NCBI GenBank assembly: GCA_030262775.1
Contig: JAJSZP010000006.1
Span: 1-36,141 of the forward strand
Origin: Deltaproteobacteria bacterium
GTDB lineage: Bacteria > Desulfobacterota > Desulfobacteria > Desulfobacterales > ETH-SRB1
Direction of reading: 5' to 3'
Length of the DNA: 36,141 nt
The translations under genes and the position numbers were made by a program. The notes below the pieces were generated by a model. The model ran no database searches, had not been told where the DNA came from, and was given only the letters and a program-made list of their open reading frames with translations. Every line of letters starts with the position of its first letter. Within the stretch, counting starts at the first letter, position 1. Shown here piece after piece: positions 8,791 to 17,247 of the stretch.

Positions 8791-10356
8791 TCACCTTTGC
8801 CCGAAATTTGATCCCCCTTCATTACTTTTATCTTTTATAAACTCGAAAACAGCAATCATCTTCCCTTCTTTATTTGCAAATATTTTGCCGGGTTTCAGTT
8901 TTAGCGTTAATAATGTATTCGTTAACTTTTTATAATGCGTTTTTCGTGTTTTTAAAGCAACAAAGTCATCAGATGAACACTGCGGTATTGTGAAGTTATC
9001 AGAAGCATCCCATTTCATAAATTTTTTTCCGGCATAATATGAAAGTTGAGAATTATTTGTATAGAGTTTTGACTGCTGCGGCATATTGTACTTAAGCCAT
9101 GTACCGGCCGAAACAATATATGCTTTGGATTGATTGGGAGGTGTAAATGCATAAACAAACATAATTAAGAAAGCGAGAGATAGTATAGGGAATACAAAAT
9201 TATTTTTAAAAACTGTTTTTTTATCCAGCCATTTCTGCATAATATAATACAGGCTGAATGGAGTCCAGAGCAGCAAAAGCAGGCTTGCCGGCATTAAAAA
9301 ACGGTATGATATGAAAAAATTTTGTCCTAAGAATATGGCAGGTATAACCAAATTTAATATCGTAAAATATATTATCGTTCTTTTTAAGCCGATTTCCACA
9401 GGCATAACTTTTTTCCAAAAAGCGTGACCAAAAAGCAACATGTGTACTGGCCAGAGAGTCGCCGTCAATTTATATGCATATATTCCAGCCAGCCCGCATA
9501 TTACCATTGTTAAACCACACCCCTTTGCAAGGTCGTGAAGAACAGTCTGGCTGATGATTACTGTTTTTTCATTGATATTGGTACGTAACAATATCAGGCC
9601 GTTTTGCAGTTGATTCCAGAATTCGCTTAACCTTCCAAGCTGGGCAATATCTCTATCCGGTATATTGAGCCACCAAACAATTATTATGGATATCGCTATC
9701 ATATTGAAACTATATGCTTTAAGAAGATTTCCAAATTTATTCCAGAGAGATGTCTCTTTTCGAAACAGGAGAACCAGAGGGCCGAAGCAGCATAGCACCA
9801 AGCCTTCAGGCCGAAATAAGATTGCAGCACTGATAAATATTCCCCAGCTTAGGGCATATCGCCATTTTAAGTATTTATAAAAACGAACAAAATGCAAGAG
9901 AGCTAATAAAGAGAATGCCCAATAACCAAACCCTCTAACAATGTAGTGTTGATAATGATGTAATTGCGGATGGCTAAGAATAATAAGTGCACCTAGAAAT
10001 TGCACGAAACGTGAACCGCCTAATTCCTCAATAAGAGCGATGAAGCTAATTACGATTATAACAAGAAGTACTGCATTCAATACATAGGTTGAGTTCTCAA
10101 AAGATAAATGAGCTATTTGAGACACCCAGGCAATAAATATTGAATAAAACGGCCAATTATAATGTTTCATCGCATCTTGCCACCCACTGTTTGAAAAAGC
10201 CTCGGCTGTTTGCAAATATAGAATTCCATCATTATTTATGGGATTTTGGGTGTTAACAGCGATAAATAGAGTTATCAGGCTTATTATAGCCGCAATCGGC
10301 CGGATATAATTAAACTGATCAATCAGGTAACTGCAGCGTTTTATGTGGTTTTTCAT
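8791..10356 (-). CDS. Polytopic GT-C glycosyltransferase-like membrane protein
   Basis: The 521-aa integral membrane protein has about ten hydrophobic segments. The first periplasmic loop follows TM1 and carries 'NNDGILYLQTAEAF', an acidic motif of the kind GT-C enzymes (GT39/ArnT/PMT-like) use for catalysis or metal binding. A second feature is 'RFRPEGL'-like 'ILFRPEGLVL' in a later loop. A soluble C-terminal tail of about 100 residues lies after the last TM. GT-C proteins use polyprenyl-phosphate sugars on the periplasmic face. In this setting, between an lpxL-like gene and core kinases, modification of lipid A or core after flipping is a plausible inference. No specific family member can be named. 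Confidence 0.6.
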   Translation of the reverse strand: MKNHIKRCSYLIDQFNYIRPIAAIISLITLFIAVNTQNPINNDGILYLQTAEAFSNSGWQDAMKHYNWPFYSIFIAWVSQIAHLSFENSTYVLNAVLLVIIVISFIALIEELGGSRFVQFLGALIILSHPQLHHYQHYIVRGFGYWAFSLLALLHFVRFYKYLKWRYALSWGIFISAAILFRPEGLVLCCFGPLVLLFRKETSLWNKFGNLLKAYSFNMIAISIIIVWWLNIPDRDIAQLGRLSEFWNQLQNGLILLRTNINEKTVIISQTVLHDLAKGCGLTMVICGLAGIYAYKLTATLWPVHMLLFGHAFWKKVMPVEIGLKRTIIYFTILNLVIPAIFLGQNFFISYRFLMPASLLLLLWTPFSLYYIMQKWLDKKTVFKNNFVFPILSLAFLIMFVYAFTPPNQSKAYIVSAGTWLKYNMPQQSKLYTNNSQLSYYAGKKFMKWDASDNFTIPQCSSDDFVALKTRKTHYKKLTNTLLTLKLKPGKIFANKEGKMIAVFEFIKDKSNEGGSNFGQR

Positions 10357-10405
10357 TTATTATCTTTTTAAAGTTGACCGAGACTTAAAAAGTTTTTTGC
10401 GGAAA

Positions 10406-11371
10406 TTATTGCTTTTCGGGGCCATGAACTCTTCTTTTTTTTCTTTGGCGCTGGCGCCTTGCCAGATCTTCAGGATAAAGTTCAGGATAGTGCCTTTTCC
10501 ATCGTTTGTGAGACCATAACCATTGTTCTGGATATAAGCTAACCATTTTTTCAACAGAATCTGTCATAATCTGTGTATTTGTCTGCAAATCGCTGCGAAC
10601 GTTATCAGTTTTATGTAATTTTAATGGGGGTTCTACAACAACTGTTAGCTTTGAATCGGATTCTCTTATACAGTAAACCGGCAGAACCGGACAATTGTAT
10701 CGTGCTGCCAGCAAAGAGGCTGCATGTGTGGCATAGGTATTGCGGCCAAAAAAAGTAACATCAACTCCTTCTCTGCGAGAAGTCCCCTGGTCAATCAATA
10801 AGCCTACCATTTTGCCTTTGCGTAAAGTCCGAACCAATTTGGTCATAGCTCCTTTTTTGCTGATAATGGTATTACCTGTACTTGTTCTGAGCTTATGAAT
10901 TATCCGTTCAATAATATCAGGCTGATTTTGCACTACAACTAACAGCGACTTTTGTATATAAATTGACACAAAAAGATGGGACATCTCCCAGTTCCCTATG
11001 TGGGCGGAGATCATAATAACGCCTTTAGGGCTTTTTGTAGTATTTAACAGATTTTCTTTTCCCTTGATCCTGACTTTGCTAAGAATATCTTCCTTTGAAA
11101 AAAATGCCGTCTGACAGATTTCAAGGATAGTAATTCCCATATTCTGAAAAATACGAAGAGTGAGTTTTCTAATATGATTATCCGACCACTGTGGATGGGT
11201 AAATTTTAAATTGCGTCTCACGATGCGTCTGTGACGCGCATCAAGCAGGTATGCAAGACTCCCTAATATATTTCCTGCTTTGACAATATATTTTTTGGGT
11301 ATACCAACAATGAAAGTTTTTATTGATTCTGAAAGACTATTTGGTTTTGACATTTTCGACTGTTGCTGCAT
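10406..11371 (-). CDS. lpxL: LpxL/HtrB-family lipid A acyltransferase
   Basis: LpxL-family enzymes add secondary acyl chains to Kdo-lipid A at the inner membrane using acyl-ACP. The HX4E motif 'HIGNWE' is present (H124/E129 with the start chosen here). Further typical pieces are 'LLIDQGTSRREGVDVTFFG' and the C-terminal 'EQWLWSHKRWK'. The ORF track begins at 11455, but that overlaps waaC by 76 nt. The ATG at 11371 lies 8 nt after the waaC stop and has 'AAGG' 6 nt upstream, so I use it, giving 321 aa. The tail is strongly basic (RQRQRKKRR). Only one such acyltransferase is in the window, so which secondary position it fills is undetermined. Confidence 0.88.
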   Translation of the reverse strand: MQQQSKMSKPNSLSESIKTFIVGIPKKYIVKAGNILGSLAYLLDARHRRIVRRNLKFTHPQWSDNHIRKLTLRIFQNMGITILEICQTAFFSKEDILSKVRIKGKENLLNTTKSPKGVIMISAHIGNWEMSHLFVSIYIQKSLLVVVQNQPDIIERIIHKLRTSTGNTIISKKGAMTKLVRTLRKGKMVGLLIDQGTSRREGVDVTFFGRNTYATHAASLLAARYNCPVLPVYCIRESDSKLTVVVEPPLKLHKTDNVRSDLQTNTQIMTDSVEKMVSLYPEQWLWSHKRWKRHYPELYPEDLARRQRQRKKRRVHGPEKQ

Positions 11372-11379
11372 TAAAAACC

Positions 11380-12426
11380 TTACGAAAGTATAGAATCTAC
11401 CGCATCCATAACTTGTTCTACGCTTATCTGCTTCATACAGTCGATTGTACTGCACTGTCGCTTAAAGCAGGGACTGCAATCCAGTCCGGATCTCAGAATT
11501 TTATGTTCCGATCCGAAAGGCCCGGTTCTACATGGAGCTGTCGGCCCGAAAAGAGCTATGACAGGTGTACCAACTGCCGCTGCCATATGCATTGGACCGG
11601 TATCGGTGGATATAAGAAATTTTGTTTTTTTATAAAGTGCGGCAAGATTTTTCAAGGTTGTTTCACCTGTAAGATTAACGGCACTCTGGCTCATACAGGA
11701 CATTATCTTGTCAATTGTGCTTCTATCTGATTGACTTCCGGTAAAAATCAAGCTTGCATTGTATTTTTCAATCAATTTATCGGCCAGCAAAGCGAACTTC
11801 CGGTTATCCCAGAGCTTTGTTTTCCATTTTGCAACCGGGTTTATCGCTGCAAGTATTCCGGGGTTTTTAATCCCATGACGTTCTAAAAGCTTATCTGTTA
11901 TGTTACGGGTGTAATTAGAAACAGGAATCTTGTATTCAATCTCTTTTGACTTGATTCCCAATGCATTAATAAGCATCAGGCTTCTTAAAAGAGCGTGATT
12001 ATCCATATTGACAGGGAGAATACGCTCGTTTAAGAAAATGTAGCTATGTTCCATGTGCTCCATGCCTTTATCAAATCCTGTTTTCCTTTTTCCTCTGGCC
12101 AATGCTATCAGGACAGCACTTTTTAGCAGCCCCTGAAAATCAATTATTAAATCGTATTCCGTATCCCTTAGCTCTTTTACAAATCGATACACTTTTTTAA
12201 TATTATTCAGGCAGGATGGATTGAGAATTTCTTTTACCCATTGCTTTCTTTTTGAAATAATAACACGATCCAGAGCTTCATGTCCTACAACAAGACTGGA
12301 AGCTGCTTCTTCAATCAGCCAGGTTATATGTGCATCAGGATAGTGTTTTCTGATGGCATTAAGCGAGGGCATCGTATGTATCACATCTCCAATAGCGCTC
12401 AATTTAACGACAAGTATTTTTATCAT
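11380..12426 (-). CDS. waaC: LPS heptosyltransferase I
   Basis: WaaC (GT9) attaches the first L-glycero-D-manno-heptose to Kdo2-lipid A from ADP-heptose in the cytoplasm. The 348-aa product begins 'ILVVKLSAIGDVIHTMP', the diagnostic heptosyltransferase I start, and has 'LIIDFQGLLKSA' and the ADP-heptose segment 'FLISTDTGPMHMAAA'. The C-terminus bears the Cys-rich tail 'CSPCFKRQCSTIDCM', similar to that of WaaF next door. It lies 82 nt after waaF. The two heptosyltransferases together define a heptose-containing inner core, consistent with waaP and waaG downstream. Confidence 0.93.
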   Translation of the reverse strand: MIKILVVKLSAIGDVIHTMPSLNAIRKHYPDAHITWLIEEAASSLVVGHEALDRVIISKRKQWVKEILNPSCLNNIKKVYRFVKELRDTEYDLIIDFQGLLKSAVLIALARGKRKTGFDKGMEHMEHSYIFLNERILPVNMDNHALLRSLMLINALGIKSKEIEYKIPVSNYTRNITDKLLERHGIKNPGILAAINPVAKWKTKLWDNRKFALLADKLIEKYNASLIFTGSQSDRSTIDKIMSCMSQSAVNLTGETTLKNLAALYKKTKFLISTDTGPMHMAAAVGTPVIALFGPTAPCRTGPFGSEHKILRSGLDCSPCFKRQCSTIDCMKQISVEQVMDAVDSILS

Positions 12427-12508
12427 AATTTTTTGACTTGTAACATTTTAACTTTATTTAATAAACTGAATATATTTTCAAAAAGCTAAGAAACGTGTTA
12501 TCCTGACA

Positions 12509-13555
12509 TCAGTTTTCCGTTAAAAATTTTACAGCAGCATCATATACCATGTCGATAGTAATGTTTTTCATGCACCTGTGGTCTACAGGACAGTCTGGTC
12601 TCAGACAAGGGCTGCATGGCACAGGGACCCTTATAATTTGACTTTTTGAACTACTGGGACTGGTTGTTACATAGTCGGTAGAACCAAATATCGCAATCTG
12701 CGGAGTATCAAGGGCTGCCGCAACATGCATCAAACCTGAATCATTTGTAATAAAAAGTTGACATCTCTCAATTAATGCTGCAGCTTCACGGAGGCTGGTT
12801 TTGCCGCAAAAGTTGACGCAGTGATTTTCCATCAATTCAGAGACATACTGCCCAAGTGCCTTTTCACCCGGCCCTCCGAATATAGCAATCCTGGCTCCGC
12901 TGTATTTCTGCAGTTTAACACTCAGTGCAGCATATCGTTCAGGAAACCACCGCTTGGCAGATCCAAAAACAGCGCCCGGGTTTATTCCGATAAGTCTGTC
13001 TTTTTCTGTAATACCGTGTTTTGCTAATATTTTTTCAGTATGTTTACGCTCTTCGTCTGTTACGACAAGGGTTAATTGCCTGCCGTCTGATTTTAGTGAA
13101 GCACCTTTAAGAATTCCAAGATAGTAATCAATTTGATGTGCCCTTTTCAGGGCCGGCGTTAGACGGATAAAATGTGTAAGCAATAGACTTCTTGCATCAG
13201 TGTTATAGCCGAGTCTGTTTGGGATTCCTGCCCCAAAAGCTATAAAGGCGGCTTTAAAAGCATTTTGAAGAAGGATGACAAGATCGAATTTTTTTTTTCG
13301 CAGTTCCTTGCTTAATCTGGGTATGCCGGACAGGCCTTTATGTTTTCCCGCAGCATCGTAAATCAGGATATTATCAATATAAGGATTGTTGTAAAAAATT
13401 GGGGCAACCCATGGTTTTGCAAGAAGGCTTATCTTTGCTTCAGGAAAATTTTTGCGCACAGCTCTGATTGCCGGTGTTGTTATTATAGCATCTCCAACCC
13501 AGTTGGTGGAACAGATTAGTATCTGTTTTATCTGTTTAGAATGAAGAGCTTTCAT
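12509..13555 (-). CDS. waaF: LPS heptosyltransferase II
   Basis: WaaF (GT9) adds the second inner-core heptose from ADP-heptose. The 348-aa length is standard. The N-terminal 'STNWVGDAIITTPAIRAVR' is the family hallmark, followed by 'GINPGAVFGSAKRWF' and the donor-binding 'FITNDSGLMHVAAAL'. The C-terminal 'PCSPCLRPDCPVDHRCM' is the usual Cys-rich tail. The start codon overlaps the lpxK stop in a TAATG arrangement (1-nt overlap at 13555), implying translational coupling with lpxK. Confidence 0.94.
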   Translation of the reverse strand: MKALHSKQIKQILICSTNWVGDAIITTPAIRAVRKNFPEAKISLLAKPWVAPIFYNNPYIDNILIYDAAGKHKGLSGIPRLSKELRKKKFDLVILLQNAFKAAFIAFGAGIPNRLGYNTDARSLLLTHFIRLTPALKRAHQIDYYLGILKGASLKSDGRQLTLVVTDEERKHTEKILAKHGITEKDRLIGINPGAVFGSAKRWFPERYAALSVKLQKYSGARIAIFGGPGEKALGQYVSELMENHCVNFCGKTSLREAAALIERCQLFITNDSGLMHVAAALDTPQIAIFGSTDYVTTSPSSSKSQIIRVPVPCSPCLRPDCPVDHRCMKNITIDMVYDAAVKFLTEN

Positions 13556-14700
13556 TAGCCTGTATTAAGTCTATTTTTTATAAAAAGATTGAATTCATTA
13601 TCACAATTTTCAAATGATATCTTTATGCCTATAACCACAAGGTCAATTGGCCATGCAATTCTGTTTGCTATTCTGGCATAGTCTTTTTCTGTTGTAATAA
13701 TAAAGTCGGTATTAGATTCTATTGCTGATTGTAATATCATGTTAAGATCTCTATCCGTGTACCTGTGATGGTCTGTAAATTCTGAACAACCCGTTACCTT
13801 ACAGTTAACCCCTTTTACTGTATTGTAAAAATCTATATTCCTTGCGATACCTGAAAAAATAAATGCTGAGTGCCCACGCAAAAATTCAAAACCCTGTGTG
13901 CACGAGTCTCCATAAATTCCTTGAGATGAAATAGTTCCGCCTTTGACGACTTTATATATATATGGAACATGTATGGTCTTAAAAACTGGTTTGCCCCTTG
14001 CATATTTTTTTAATTTAACAGAATTATACGTACTTTCCGGCTCTTTAGCAGCAACATCCGACCTTGTTAGAATAAATGCATCACCACGCATCAGGGCTGA
14101 AAGCGGTTCCCTGAGTGTGCCTCTTGGTAAAAGCCGATGATTGCCGAAAGGACAAATACTGTCAAGCAGCACCAGGTCAATGTCACGCTTGAGCTGGAGG
14201 TGCTGGTAAGCATCGTCAAACACAATAACGTCCGGATTAAAACTGTTTAAAGCTGTCATGCCTGCATTAAACCGGTTTTTACCTACAACAACAGGTATGC
14301 TTTTCAGCCGGCTGGCTATCATAAACGGTTCATCACCTGATTCGTCAGGTTTCATGAATATTGTTTTTCCATCGCTTACAATCCCTCCGGTTTTTTCCGC
14401 AAGCCCTTTATATCCCCTGCTGATTACTACCACTTTACATCCCATGCGTTTTATCAGCTCGGCAACATGAATAGTCATGGGAGTTTTGCCTGTGCCTCCA
14501 ACTGTAATATTCCCAATTGATATTACTATACAGGGAAGTTTTTTTGACCTTAATACCCCCTTTTTATAAAAAGTTTTTCTTGTTTTAACAGCGCCGCCGT
14601 AAATAAGGGAAAGCGTGAATAATAAGGACTCGAAAGAAATAAGACCAGCTTCCCTTTTACTATTCATGATGCCTTCGATTTTTTTTAACATATTGTTCAT
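13555..14700 (-). CDS. lpxK: Tetraacyldisaccharide 4'-kinase
   Basis: LpxK phosphorylates the 4' position of the lipid A disaccharide at the inner membrane, completing lipid IVA. The 381-aa protein has an N-terminal hydrophobic stretch and the Walker A 'GNITVGGTGKTPM' (about residues 63-75). It also has 'VISRGYKG', 'VIVFDDAYQHLQL' and 'LLPRGTLREP', all LpxK signatures. The C-terminal 'TEKDYARI' is also conserved. The start at 14700 preserves 'IEGIMNSKREA', which resembles related N-termini; ATG 14667 is an alternative. A short inverted-repeat element (14729-14844) now lies between this gene and waaA, separating two genes that would otherwise overlap. Confidence 0.95.
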   Translation of the reverse strand: MNNMLKKIEGIMNSKREAGLISFESLLFTLSLIYGGAVKTRKTFYKKGVLRSKKLPCIVISIGNITVGGTGKTPMTIHVAELIKRMGCKVVVISRGYKGLAEKTGGIVSDGKTIFMKPDESGDEPFMIASRLKSIPVVVGKNRFNAGMTALNSFNPDVIVFDDAYQHLQLKRDIDLVLLDSICPFGNHRLLPRGTLREPLSALMRGDAFILTRSDVAAKEPESTYNSVKLKKYARGKPVFKTIHVPYIYKVVKGGTISSQGIYGDSCTQGFEFLRGHSAFIFSGIARNIDFYNTVKGVNCKVTGCSEFTDHHRYTDRDLNMILQSAIESNTDFIITTEKDYARIANRIAWPIDLVVIGIKISFENCDNEFNLFIKNRLNTG

Positions 14701-14728
14701 AAAAGCTAAACAGTCGCCAAGCCTTCAA

Positions 14729-14844
14729 GTAACTTCTCAAAAAATTCGGCTAAAGATAAAAAAGACAAGTCCGCTATTTTACATTTTATTATTAGTTGGC
14801 GAGTCTTGTATCATGTGATTTGCCAGGATTTATTGAGAAGTTAC
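14729..14844. mobile_element. MITE-like element with IS66-type ends and perfect 8-bp target duplication
   Basis: A 116-bp element with perfect 12-bp terminal inverted repeats: 'gtaacttctcaa' at 14729-14740 and 'ttgagaagttac' at 14833-14844. It is flanked on both sides by the identical 8-mer 'gccttcaa' (14721-14728 and 14845-14852). Ends starting GTAA and an 8-bp duplication are properties of the IS66 family, so a non-autonomous IS66-type element is inferred. It contains no coding capacity. The waaA stop codon (14843-14841) lies inside the right terminal repeat. A T-run (about 14759-14764 in the + sense as 'aaaaaag') follows an imperfect stem on the - strand and could weakly terminate transcription. 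Confidence 0.85.
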
Positions 14845-16139
14845 GCCTTCAATTGGTATTCTATGACTTTTAGAGTTTTCTCAACAGCTCCCTTATTGGC
14901 GTTAAAAACTCTAAATGTTTTTTCTCCCATATTCCGGGCTTTATCGCTATCACTGAGAATATCAGCTATTGTTTCATAAAGGCTGTTTGCATTTTCTACC
15001 TGAACAGCTCCGCCTGAATCCACAAGCATTTGAGATATATTTACAAAAGCGCTCATATATTGTCCAAATATTACTGGTTTAGAATAGGCAGAAGGTTCAA
15101 GCGGATTGTGTCCACCCAGATCTACAAGGCTTCCGCCTACAAAAGCCACATCTGCTATTGCATAAAGCCTCTTTAGAATTCCTATAGCATCAACAACAAT
15201 CACATCAAATTTTTCATCTTTATCTATATTTTCGAAATTTTTCATAAGAATTGCAAGAAATCCGGCAGATTTGCATAATTTGAGCACAGAATTTGCACGT
15301 TCAGGATTCCTCGGGACAACAATAAAAACAGTATCGGTAAAGTTTTTTTTGATCCTTGAAAAAGCATCAATAAGTATTGATTCTTCGCCCTTGTGAGTAC
15401 TTCCTGCTATTAAAATTTTTTTAGCCGGCTGATAAATATGCATAGATTGTTTTAATATTTCAATTTCCTTTTCTGAAACAGGATCATATAATTGATCGAA
15501 TTTAATGTTTCCTGTTGTTGATATCATGTTTGAAGGTATACCAAGAAGCATGAAGCGCCTGGTATCTTCAATGGACTGGGTGCATATTTTTGCAAAAGAC
15601 AAAAATAGTTTATTGGAAATAAATAAAAAACACTTATATCCCTTAAATGACTTTTTGGATAGCCTGGCATTGATCAGGATAACCGGCACACTGCGTTTTT
15701 TCATCTCGAATAGAAAGTTTGGCCAGATATCTGACTCAACGATAATAACTATGGCTGGATCTATTTTTCCTGTAATATATTTTACAGAAAACAGCAGATC
15801 AAAAGGAAAGAAAAATATTGAATCCACATTTTTTTTAAAAAGCTTGTTTGCTATTTCAAAGCCTGTTTTGGTTGAAGCTGAAAAAACAATTCTTTTATCT
15901 TTAAAACGCTTCTCCAACTTCATGACAAGAGGAACAGAAGAGAGAACTTCTCCAACAGATAGCGCATGTACCCATATCGGCTTGTCCCTTTTGAATAATA
16001 TATTTTCAGGAAGCCTCTTTAACCCCAGTCTTTGCAGAAATGTTTTTCGCCTTTTTTCAAACAAAAGAATAATTGGAATTATCAGAGGAATGCCAACGGT
16101 GATTCCTATTGTAAGTATAATATTATACAGAGTGATCAT
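14841..16139 (-). CDS. waaA: 3-deoxy-D-manno-octulosonic acid transferase
   Basis: WaaA adds Kdo to lipid IVA on the cytoplasmic face of the inner membrane. The 432-aa product has an N-terminal membrane anchor (about residues 5-27), then 'IWVHALSVGEV' with the catalytic Glu at about residue 64. It also has 'FSASTKTG', 'FFPFDLLFSV', 'IVESDIWPNFL' and 'LINARLSKKSFKGY'. The C-terminal GT domain carries 'AFVGGSLVDLGGHNPLEP'. It follows lptG by 19 nt. Its last residues are unusual: the TAA stop is provided by an inserted repeat element. Removing that element restores a frame running 19 residues further and overlapping lpxK. It is therefore slightly truncated, outside the conserved domain. It is one of two waaA copies here and the intact one. 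Confidence 0.95.
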   Translation of the reverse strand: MITLYNIILTIGITVGIPLIIPIILLFEKRRKTFLQRLGLKRLPENILFKRDKPIWVHALSVGEVLSSVPLVMKLEKRFKDKRIVFSASTKTGFEIANKLFKKNVDSIFFFPFDLLFSVKYITGKIDPAIVIIVESDIWPNFLFEMKKRSVPVILINARLSKKSFKGYKCFLFISNKLFLSFAKICTQSIEDTRRFMLLGIPSNMISTTGNIKFDQLYDPVSEKEIEILKQSMHIYQPAKKILIAGSTHKGEESILIDAFSRIKKNFTDTVFIVVPRNPERANSVLKLCKSAGFLAILMKNFENIDKDEKFDVIVVDAIGILKRLYAIADVAFVGGSLVDLGGHNPLEPSAYSKPVIFGQYMSAFVNISQMLVDSGGAVQVENANSLYETIADILSDSDKARNMGEKTFRVFNANKGAVEKTLKVIEYQLKA

Positions 16140-16158
16140 TTATAAACTCAAGACAAAA

Positions 16159-17235
16159 TTAGTCGGCATCAAATAAAATAACTATCCCAAAACATGAGAA
16201 AATCAGGTTTGCAGACCAGGCAGCAACCAGAGGGGGAAGCATTTCTCCATATCCAAGCGATACACAGAAACTATGAAGAATCCAGTATAGAAACGCAATG
16301 CCTATACCGCATGCCACATTAACAGGCAGTCCTTCCTTGATTTTTCTTTTAAAAGCTATTCCAGCTCCTATCAAGCATACAATTAGACAAATAAGGGGAA
16401 AGGCAATCTTGGCATAAAGATCCACCCTGTAAATAGTGGCCTCGTATCCTTCAGCCTCAACCTTCTTGATATAATTAGAAAGTTCGTTAAAACTCATTTC
16501 TTCAGACTTTTTAATTATCCTCTTTAAATCCTTTGGCAGAAAATTGATCTTTTCAACTTTTTCTTCATATAATTTTATCCTGTACTGATTGTTTGCCTGG
16601 TTTAAATTTTGCTCAATAATTTCATATAGGAACCATTGCCCGTCTTTGAATAAGCCTTTTTTTGCATCAATCCTTCTTACAAGTCTGAAATCTTCATCAA
16701 AAGCATTAATGCTTATTCCAAAAATAGCTTTTTCTGCAGGGTTATAAAAAGTTATGTGTGTTATTAAACGGTCGCCCTTGATCCAGATATTTTTTTCCTT
16801 AGAGATAACAGCAGATTCTTTTTTTACCTCTTTCAGCCATATTTCATTTGCTCTTTCCATAGTTATCGGCACTATTACCTCTGAAATGAAAAAAAGTAAT
16901 AAACTGAGTATAAGGCCAATTATAAAAATTGGCCTTAAAAGGTAATAGATAGTTACACCACTGCTTTGAAGAGCAATCAGCTCATTATTTTTAGTCATCA
17001 GCCCAAAGACAATTATAACAGACAGCAGAATGCAAACAGGTATTATCTGGGCGATTATGAAGGGAATTTTGAAGGTAAGAAAGACAAAGATTCTTGAAAA
17101 AGGAAGCCCGGCTTCCATAAAGTTGTCAATCTTTTCAAAAAAATCAACAGCTATATATATGCTTATGACCGCAGCCAGTACAAAAAACAGGCATTTGAAA
17201 ATTTCTCCAGTCAAGTATTTATGGATAATAGACAT
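16159..17235 (-). CDS. lptG: LPS export ABC transporter permease LptG
   Basis: LptG and LptF form the inner-membrane permease pair that, with the LptB ATPase, extracts LPS and loads it onto LptC/LptA. The 358-aa product fits the YjgP/YjgQ family: about three N-terminal TM helices, a periplasmic beta-jellyroll region (about residues 130-265) and three C-terminal TM helices. The segment 'MTKNNELIALQSSGVTIYYL' after TM3 is the conserved coupling-helix region that contacts LptB. It is assigned as LptG by its position after lptF and by its sequence; the two paralogs are similar. lptA, lptB and lptC are not in the window. Confidence 0.88.
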   Translation of the reverse strand: MSIIHKYLTGEIFKCLFFVLAAVISIYIAVDFFEKIDNFMEAGLPFSRIFVFLTFKIPFIIAQIIPVCILLSVIIVFGLMTKNNELIALQSSGVTIYYLLRPIFIIGLILSLLLFFISEVIVPITMERANEIWLKEVKKESAVISKEKNIWIKGDRLITHITFYNPAEKAIFGISINAFDEDFRLVRRIDAKKGLFKDGQWFLYEIIEQNLNQANNQYRIKLYEEKVEKINFLPKDLKRIIKKSEEMSFNELSNYIKKVEAEGYEATIYRVDLYAKIAFPLICLIVCLIGAGIAFKRKIKEGLPVNVACGIGIAFLYWILHSFCVSLGYGEMLPPLVAAWSANLIFSCFGIVILFDAD

Positions 17236-17247
17236 AAAGCAATCAAG

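Noticed and set aside
10360-10554. 64-aa - strand ORF
   Set aside because: Out-of-frame overlap with the end of the lpxL-like gene; no independent support.
11323-11730. 135-aa + strand ORF
   Set aside because: Antisense to the waaC C-terminus and the lpxL start; its cysteines come from the reverse of ordinary WaaC codons.
14741-14832. Possible intrinsic terminator inside the MITE between waaA and lpxK
   Set aside because: The stem (CAAG...CTTG with mismatches) has a loop of over 20 nt; only the T-run is convincing, so I did not list it separately.
15505-16176. 223-aa + strand ORF
   Set aside because: It is the antisense shadow of waaA, which has full-length family motifs on the other strand; no ribosome binding site or recognisable domain.
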